DNA from: Campylobacter ureolyticus
GTDB lineage: Bacteria; Campylobacterota; Campylobacteria; Campylobacterales; Campylobacteraceae
DNA length: 64,000 nt
Assembly: GCF_013372225.1 (NCBI RefSeq)
Contig: NZ_CP053832.1
Span: 372,001-436,000 of the forward strand
Direction of reading: 5' to 3'
In this document: piece after piece, positions 59,194-64,000 of the stretch
How positions within the stretch are numbered: position 1 is the first letter of the stretch
How the letters are laid out: each line of letters starts with the position of its first letter
Notes under the pieces: generated by a model
Told to the model about the DNA's origin: nothing
The model's input: only the letters and a program-made list of their open reading frames with translations
Database searches by the model: none
Position numbers and translations under genes: made by a program

Positions 59194-59738
59194 AAAAAAT
59201 AGCACTTTTTTTAGCTTTATTTTTTATGGTTGGATGTGGTTACAGGCCAGTTTCTAAAATAACTTCTGATATTTTAGGAGATAGTATTTTTGTAGATGCT
59301 ATTATGAGTAAGACAGATCCGCAAAATACAGTTGCTATAAAAGATGCTGTTAGAGAAGGTGTTGTTTATAGACTGCATAAAAAATTAGCCCCAAGAAATG
59401 TAGCTCAAAGCTATATAGAAGTTTCTATAAACTCTCTTAATTTTTCAGCTCTAACTTACGATCAATATGGTTATGTTACAAGCTATAGAGCAAATTTAAG
59501 TCTAAATTTTAAAACTAAGCTAAAAGATGGAAGAGTTGTAAATTTAAAAGGAACTGGCGATCATGATTTTAGAGTTACAAAGCTTTTAAAAAGTGTAAGG
59601 GACACAAGCTCAGTTATAAGCGATCAAGAGAGATACAGTGCTATACAAAATGCTTCTTTGCAAGCTTTTGATGAGTTTATAGCAGCTTTATCAATAGAGG
59701 GCTTAAAAAATGAAAATCATGAAAATATTCAAAAGTAG
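59190..59738 (+). CDS. lptE: LPS-assembly lipoprotein LptE
   Basis: 182-residue lipoprotein with lipobox MVGC (Cys16) after a hydrophobic signal. GYRPVSKIT follows, the start typical of LptE, then an alpha/beta region with [20 protein letters not shown]. LptE plugs and assembles the outer-membrane LPS exporter LptD. The assignment rests on the lipobox, GYRP, length and position after leuS, which is conserved in Campylobacter. Confidence 0.82.
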   Translation: MKKIALFLALFFMVGCGYRPVSKITSDILGDSIFVDAIMSKTDPQNTVAIKDAVREGVVYRLHKKLAPRNVAQSYIEVSINSLNFSALTYDQYGYVTSYRANLSLNFKTKLKDGRVVNLKGTGDHDFRVTKLLKSVRDTSSVISDQERYSAIQNASLQAFDEFIAALSIEGLKNENHENIQK

Positions 59739-59754
59739 GTTTAAAAAAGAGTAA

Positions 59755-60912
59755 ATGAGTTTAGAAACATATCTTAAAAATAAACCAATTTTTTATAAAA
59801 AAATAGATTATGAAAGAATGCCAAGAGCTTTTAATAGCATAAAAGACAAAATTATTTTAAAGCCAATTATCCATATAGTTGGAACAAATGGCAAAGGTTC
59901 AACTGGTAGATTTCTAACACTTTTAATAGAAAGCCTTGGCTTAAAAGTAGGGCATTATACAAGTCCACATATTTTTAAATTTAATGAAAGATTTTATAAA
60001 AATGGTGATATTGTAAGTGATGATGAGCTTAACATAGCTCATGATAAGCTACAAAATTTATTAAATGATGAGTTTAAAAACTCACTTTCTTATTTTGAAT
60101 ATGCCACATTATTGGCTGCAATTTTATTCAAAGATTGTGATTATTGGGTGTTTGAAGCAGGCATGGGTGCTGAGTTTGATGCTACAAATTGTTTTGATAA
60201 GAGCTTATCTCTTTTCACACCTATTGGACTTGATCATATGGAAATTTTAGGAGGTAGTATAGAAAAGATAAGCCATACAAAGCTAATAAGTATGGCAAAA
60301 ACAGCTATTTTAAATGATGATATAAATGAAATATCAGTTAAAATTGCCAAAGATATAGCTTTGCAAAAAGGTTCAAATTTAAGTTTTGCAAGTCAAAATT
60401 TAAGTAAACTTGAAAAAACTGAAATTAAAAACTATATCAAAAAGTACGCTCTTGCAAATTTTCAAATTTCAAATTTAAGTCTCGCATTAGCTGGTGCAAA
60501 AGCTTTAAATTTAAATCCTGATTTGAAAAATCTAAAAAAACTCAATTTAAAAGGCAGACTCGAAAGAGTTGATAAAAATTTGTTAGTTGATGTTGGTCAC
60601 AATGAACTTGCAGCGCAGAATTTGCTAAAAGAGTTAAAAGATCAAAAATTTACTCTTATTTATAATGCATTTTTAGATAAGGATTATAAAAGTGTACTAA
60701 AAACCCTAAAGCCAATTATTAAGGAAGTGCAAATTTATGATTATAAAAGTAGTTATAGGGAGCTTGCCACACCATATATTAAAAAAACCTGTGATGATTT
60801 AGGCATAAAATGCTTTAATTTTCGCAGTCTAAAAAAAGATGAAAATTATTTATTGTTTGGATCATTTATGCTTGTAGAGGAATTTTGTGAACACTTACAT
60901 AAGTATAACTGA
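59755..60912 (+). CDS. folC: Folylpolyglutamate synthase / dihydrofolate synthase
   Basis: 385-residue Mur-ligase-like enzyme that adds glutamate to dihydropteroate and folates. P-loop HIVGTNGKGSTGRF (about 40-53), TSPHIFKFNERF, FEAGMGAEFDATN and LDHMEILG are clear; the C-terminal domain has LKGRLERVDKNLLVDVGHN. AAAAAAGAG precedes the ATG. The end overlaps the next gene by 26 bp. Confidence 0.92.
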   Translation: MSLETYLKNKPIFYKKIDYERMPRAFNSIKDKIILKPIIHIVGTNGKGSTGRFLTLLIESLGLKVGHYTSPHIFKFNERFYKNGDIVSDDELNIAHDKLQNLLNDEFKNSLSYFEYATLLAAILFKDCDYWVFEAGMGAEFDATNCFDKSLSLFTPIGLDHMEILGGSIEKISHTKLISMAKTAILNDDINEISVKIAKDIALQKGSNLSFASQNLSKLEKTEIKNYIKKYALANFQISNLSLALAGAKALNLNPDLKNLKKLNLKGRLERVDKNLLVDVGHNELAAQNLLKELKDQKFTLIYNAFLDKDYKSVLKTLKPIIKEVQIYDYKSSYRELATPYIKKTCDDLGIKCFNFRSLKKDENYLLFGSFMLVEEFCEHLHKYN

Positions 60913-61705
60913 TAAAAATGGTAATAAGAAATACGAGTTCTCATCAAATTTTTTTAGAAATTTAAAGCTAATTCTTATTTTAAATTTTGCTATTTTTTTA
61001 GTTTTAATTTTAACGACTATATTTTTAATTTTTTCAAAAAATAGTGTAAAAGATGAATTAGCAAATTTAAAATCACAAAATGAAATTTTAGAAAATGAGT
61101 TAAACTCTCAAAAAAATAGTGAGCAAACTGAAGAGCCAAATAACTTAGAGCTTGCACTTGCTTTAAGCAAAACATCTCTAGAAGAACAAAAACCAAAAAA
61201 TATTTCAGTTGCTGAAAATTTGGAAAGCAAATTTATAAAATCAGTCCCAAATAGCTTTCCAATCACAAATAAAGGCATAACTTCAAGCTATGGGCAAAGA
61301 GTTCATCCTATAAGCAAAATTTCAAGATTTCATCATGGTATAGATTTAAGAGCTGAACTTAAAACACCAATTTATGCCACTGCTGATGGCTTTGTTAAAT
61401 ATGCAGCACTATCAAATACTGGATATGGATATTTGGTTATTATAACTCATAATTATGGTTTTGAAACAAGGTACGCACATATGCTTGACAAAGATGTTGT
61501 CAAAGTAGGTCAGTGGGTAAGAAAAGGTGAGCTTATAGGATATAGTGGAAATACAGGACTTAGCAGTGGTCCACATCTTCACTATGAAGTTAGATTTTTA
61601 GATCACTCTCTTGATCCGCTTAGTTTTATTAAATTTAATAATATTTTTTATGATGAGAGAAAAGTTCCTTGGCAAGGGATTTTAAGAGCTATTTCGGAGT
61701 TTTAA
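60887..61705 (+). CDS. M23-family (LytM-like) peptidoglycan endopeptidase
   Basis: 272 residues: one membrane helix (ILILNFAIFLVLILTTIFLIF, about 26-46), a short coiled coil (about 55-80), and a periplasmic M23 domain. The zinc ligands lie in RFHHGIDLRAE (HxxxD) and PHLHYEVRF (HxH). It has GTSYGQRVHP-like GITSSYGQRVHPI. In C. jejuni the syntenic M23 protein (Cj1087c) helps set cell curvature together with a bactofilin encoded beside it. Here mfd follows directly and no bactofilin gene is present. GTG start inside folC. Confidence 0.87.
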   Translation: MNTYISITDKNGNKKYEFSSNFFRNLKLILILNFAIFLVLILTTIFLIFSKNSVKDELANLKSQNEILENELNSQKNSEQTEEPNNLELALALSKTSLEEQKPKNISVAENLESKFIKSVPNSFPITNKGITSSYGQRVHPISKISRFHHGIDLRAELKTPIYATADGFVKYAALSNTGYGYLVIITHNYGFETRYAHMLDKDVVKVGQWVRKGELIGYSGNTGLSSGPHLHYEVRFLDHSLDPLSFIKFNNIFYDERKVPWQGILRAISEF

Positions 61706-64000
61706 ATGCAAAGTGAAGTTTATGGGTATTTTTTAAACAACCACAAAGATATTTTGATATGTGAAGATGACAAAGAAGCATTCAAATGTTCTCAGGCTAC
61801 TAAATTTGCAGGATATGAAAGCTTTATTTTACCTGATTTTAGGGCTGTAAAAGGTGATGATTTAAGATCTTTTTATGGAGAGCTTATTGGCATAAGCAAA
61901 GAGCTTAATAGCTTTTATAAAAGCAAAGCAAATAAAAAAGTTATAATAACGCCTATTAAAACAATTTTAAATCCCCTTCCTGCAAAATCTCATTTAAAAT
62001 CAATTTTTATAAATTTTGGTGACAAAATAGAACAAAATGAATTTAAAGATGAAATTTCAAGACTTGGATATGAGGTTGTAGATATCGTACAAATGCAAGG
62101 AGAGATTAGTTTTAGAGGTGAAATTATAGATATTTTTCCTATAAATAGTGATGAACCTTTTAGAATTTTACTTGATATTGATGAAGTCGAAAGTATTAGA
62201 AAGTTTGATCTAATTACTCAAATAAGTGATAAATTTGAACTTGAAAGCTTAGAAATTTCGCCATTTGTTGCGAATTTAAATAAAGATGAGTTTGATAAGA
62301 TGAGTCAAAAGATTAAATCTTTGCAAAACAGTGCTTTGATTGATGATATGAACTCTTTGGGATTTTGGGCGATTGATGGCTTTATAAATTATTTAGAAAA
62401 TTTCAGTTTTATTAGTATAAAAGACTTTAAAGAAAGAGAATTTGGGAGTTTAAATATACCTAAAAATTTAGAAGTTTTACCAAAAGCTAAAGTTTATAAA
62501 GACCTAGATATTACTTTTTCAAATGAACTTTTGGAATTTCATAAAGAAAAACATATTAAAATACTAGCTTCAAGCCAGGCTATATTTGAGAGTTTTGACC
62601 TTAAAAATAGTGATAATGTAGAACTTATAAAAAGTGATTTAATCCTAAATTTAATAAGCAAAGATGAGATAATAATTTCTTTAAATAAAAAAGCATCTAA
62701 AAAAAGAACAAGAAAAGCAAGTATTGTAATTGATGAGCTTAAAATTGGCGATTTTGTCGTACATGAAAACCATGGAATAGGCAAATTTGCAGGACTTGAA
62801 AAAATCACTGTTATGGGAGCTACAAAAGAGTTCGTTTCTATCTTATATCAAAATGATGATAAGCTTTTGCTTCCTGTTGAAAATTTAAATTTAATTGATC
62901 GCTATATTGCAGATTCTGGTGCTGCTATTTTAGATAAGCTTGGAAAAGGAAGTTTTGCAAAAATTAAAGAGCGTGTTAGAGTTAAACTTTTTGAAATAGC
63001 TTCTAAAATCATAGCTTTAGCTGCAAAAAGAGAACTTATAAAAGGAAAAGTCATCTCTTTAAACAACCCTTTAATTTTGCAAGAGTATTCAGAATTTACA
63101 AGTAAAGCTGGTTTTGTTTATACAAAAGATCAACAAAATGCAGTAGATAATATTATAAAAGATTTTCAAAGTGGTAAAGTCATGGATAGGTTGATAAGCG
63201 GAGATGTTGGTTTTGGAAAAACTGAAGTTGCAATGAATGCTTCATTTTTAACTATTAAAAATGGCTTTCAAGTTCTATTTTTTGTACCAACTACACTTCT
63301 TTCATCGCAGCACTATCAAACCATAAAAGAGAGATTTAGTGTATTTAATATAGATGTTTATAGGTGTGATAGATTTACAAGTACTGCTAGCAAAAATGCT
63401 TTGAAAAAGGCTTTAAGTGATGGAAAGCCTTTGATTTGCATAGGAACACACGCACTTTTAAATTTAAAAGCTTCAAATTTAGGACTTATAATCATAGATG
63501 AAGAGCATAAATTTGGAGTAAAGCAAAAAGAAAAATTAAAAGAACTTTCTAATAATTCCCACCTTTTAAGCATGAGTGCAACTCCAATTCCAAGAAGTTT
63601 AAATATGGCATTAAGTTCCATTAAGAGCTATAGCACCTTACTAACTCCACCAGATGATAGATTAGATGTTAGAACTATTGTTAAAGAATTTGATGAGAAA
63701 ATTATAAAAGAGGCGATTTTAAGAGAGCTTAGAAGAGGTGGGCAAATTTTTTATGTTCATAATCATATCGCTTCAATTAATAAGGTAAAAAATGAGCTTT
63801 TAGAAATCTTGCCAAATTTAAAAATTTTAGTTTTGCACTCAAAAATTGAGCAAAAAACAACAGAAAATGAAATAGAAAAATTTATAAATAAAGAGTATGA
63901 TTTAATGCTTTGTACAAGCATCGTAGAAAGTGGCATCCACATGCCAAATGCAAATACAATGATAGTAAATAATGCAAATAAATTTGGCATAGCAGATCTT
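61706..64000 (+). CDS. mfd: Transcription-repair coupling factor Mfd (partial, 3' end outside the window)
   Basis: First 765 codons of Mfd, open to the window edge. The N-terminal UvrB-like region carries GEISFRGEIIDIFPIN (about 133-148), then the RNA-polymerase-interaction domain with GDFVVHENHGIGKFAGLE, and the translocase with Walker A GDVGFGKTE (about 498-506), DEEHKFGVKQ (Walker B, DEEH), SATPIPRSLNMA and VHNHIASI. Mfd removes stalled RNA polymerase and recruits UvrA. The ATG comes right after the M23 stop. Confidence 0.95.
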   Translation, partial: MQSEVYGYFLNNHKDILICEDDKEAFKCSQATKFAGYESFILPDFRAVKGDDLRSFYGELIGISKELNSFYKSKANKKVIITPIKTILNPLPAKSHLKSIFINFGDKIEQNEFKDEISRLGYEVVDIVQMQGEISFRGEIIDIFPINSDEPFRILLDIDEVESIRKFDLITQISDKFELESLEISPFVANLNKDEFDKMSQKIKSLQNSALIDDMNSLGFWAIDGFINYLENFSFISIKDFKEREFGSLNIPKNLEVLPKAKVYKDLDITFSNELLEFHKEKHIKILASSQAIFESFDLKNSDNVELIKSDLILNLISKDEIIISLNKKASKKRTRKASIVIDELKIGDFVVHENHGIGKFAGLEKITVMGATKEFVSILYQNDDKLLLPVENLNLIDRYIADSGAAILDKLGKGSFAKIKERVRVKLFEIASKIIALAAKRELIKGKVISLNNPLILQEYSEFTSKAGFVYTKDQQNAVDNIIKDFQSGKVMDRLISGDVGFGKTEVAMNASFLTIKNGFQVLFFVPTTLLSSQHYQTIKERFSVFNIDVYRCDRFTSTASKNALKKALSDGKPLICIGTHALLNLKASNLGLIIIDEEHKFGVKQKEKLKELSNNSHLLSMSATPIPRSLNMALSSIKSYSTLLTPPDDRLDVRTIVKEFDEKIIKEAILRELRRGGQIFYVHNHIASINKVKNELLEILPNLKILVLHSKIEQKTTENEIEKFINKEYDLMLCTSIVESGIHMPNANTMIVNNANKFGIADL

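Noticed and set aside
1-64000. tRNA, rRNA, transposase, integrase, phage or defence genes
   Set aside because: Looked for in all gaps and gene products; none seen. All gaps are under about 200 bp.

Overview
The window is AT-rich and densely packed with genes. It reads as chromosomal DNA of a Campylobacterota bacterium, most likely a Campylobacter outside the jejuni/coli group. The evidence is gene order recalled from that class. The run glyQ, Nif3-like, HP0958/FlgZ-like, waaA matches Helicobacter pylori. The run lnt<>yajC-secD-secF-(membrane protein)-leuS-lptE-folC-M23 peptidase-mfd matches C. jejuni. The glutamine synthetase is of the unadenylylated Phe type. A fused bioD-bioA gene and a PdxS-type vitamin B6 gene suggest a lineage away from C. 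jejuni. I see no rRNA, tRNA, CRISPR array, insertion sequence or prophage, and no gene-free stretch longer than about 200 bp.

Layout. 1-5.2 kb (+): serA, a short Ppx/GppA protein and an M16 peptidase. 5.2-11.2 kb (-): two-part ThrE-like exporter, sodium:solute symporter, fused bioDA, glnA. 11.4-14.5 kb (+): a WG-repeat lipoprotein, pdxS and a second repeat protein. 14.6-24.1 kb (+): core genes for tRNA modification (U32), purE, glyQ, waaA, a pseudouridine synthase, ffh and the rpsP-khpA-rimM-trmD-rplS operon. 24.2-31.2 kb (+): a cupin behind an FNR-like site, then a seven-gene MoxR/Bat (aerotolerance) operon. 31.2-33.6 kb: a CBS/CNNM protein and an SbmA-like transporter.

33.7-45.5 kb is an iron/metal island and the most interesting part. 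feoA-feoB is followed by two secreted proteins (one DUF4198), a tiny Cys-rich FeoB-associated membrane protein, a Fur-family regulator and a CPC-type P1B ATPase. After these comes a compact operon: a small protein with a GRLRVR motif, a membrane-tailed ferritin-like protein, three small glycine-zipper membrane proteins, a P1B ATPase with SCA in place of CPC, and one or two small membrane proteins. This matches the described logic of ferrosome (fez) operons, which build membrane-bounded iron-storage organelles around a P1B-6 ATPase (FezB). I propose a fez-like ferrosome locus in a Campylobacter, coupled to Feo iron import and carrying several Fur-box-like sites. A frameshifted flavodoxin follows it.

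45.5-51.2 kb holds acpS, a second DUF4198 protein, a selenium-linked TusA/YedE pair (fdhU/fdhT-like), and a Zn/Cd resistance set with an ArsR-family repressor, a separate HMA protein and a ZntA-like ATPase. 51.3-64 kb holds an EamA transporter, lnt, and the Sec/leuS/folC/mfd core block; mfd runs off the right edge.
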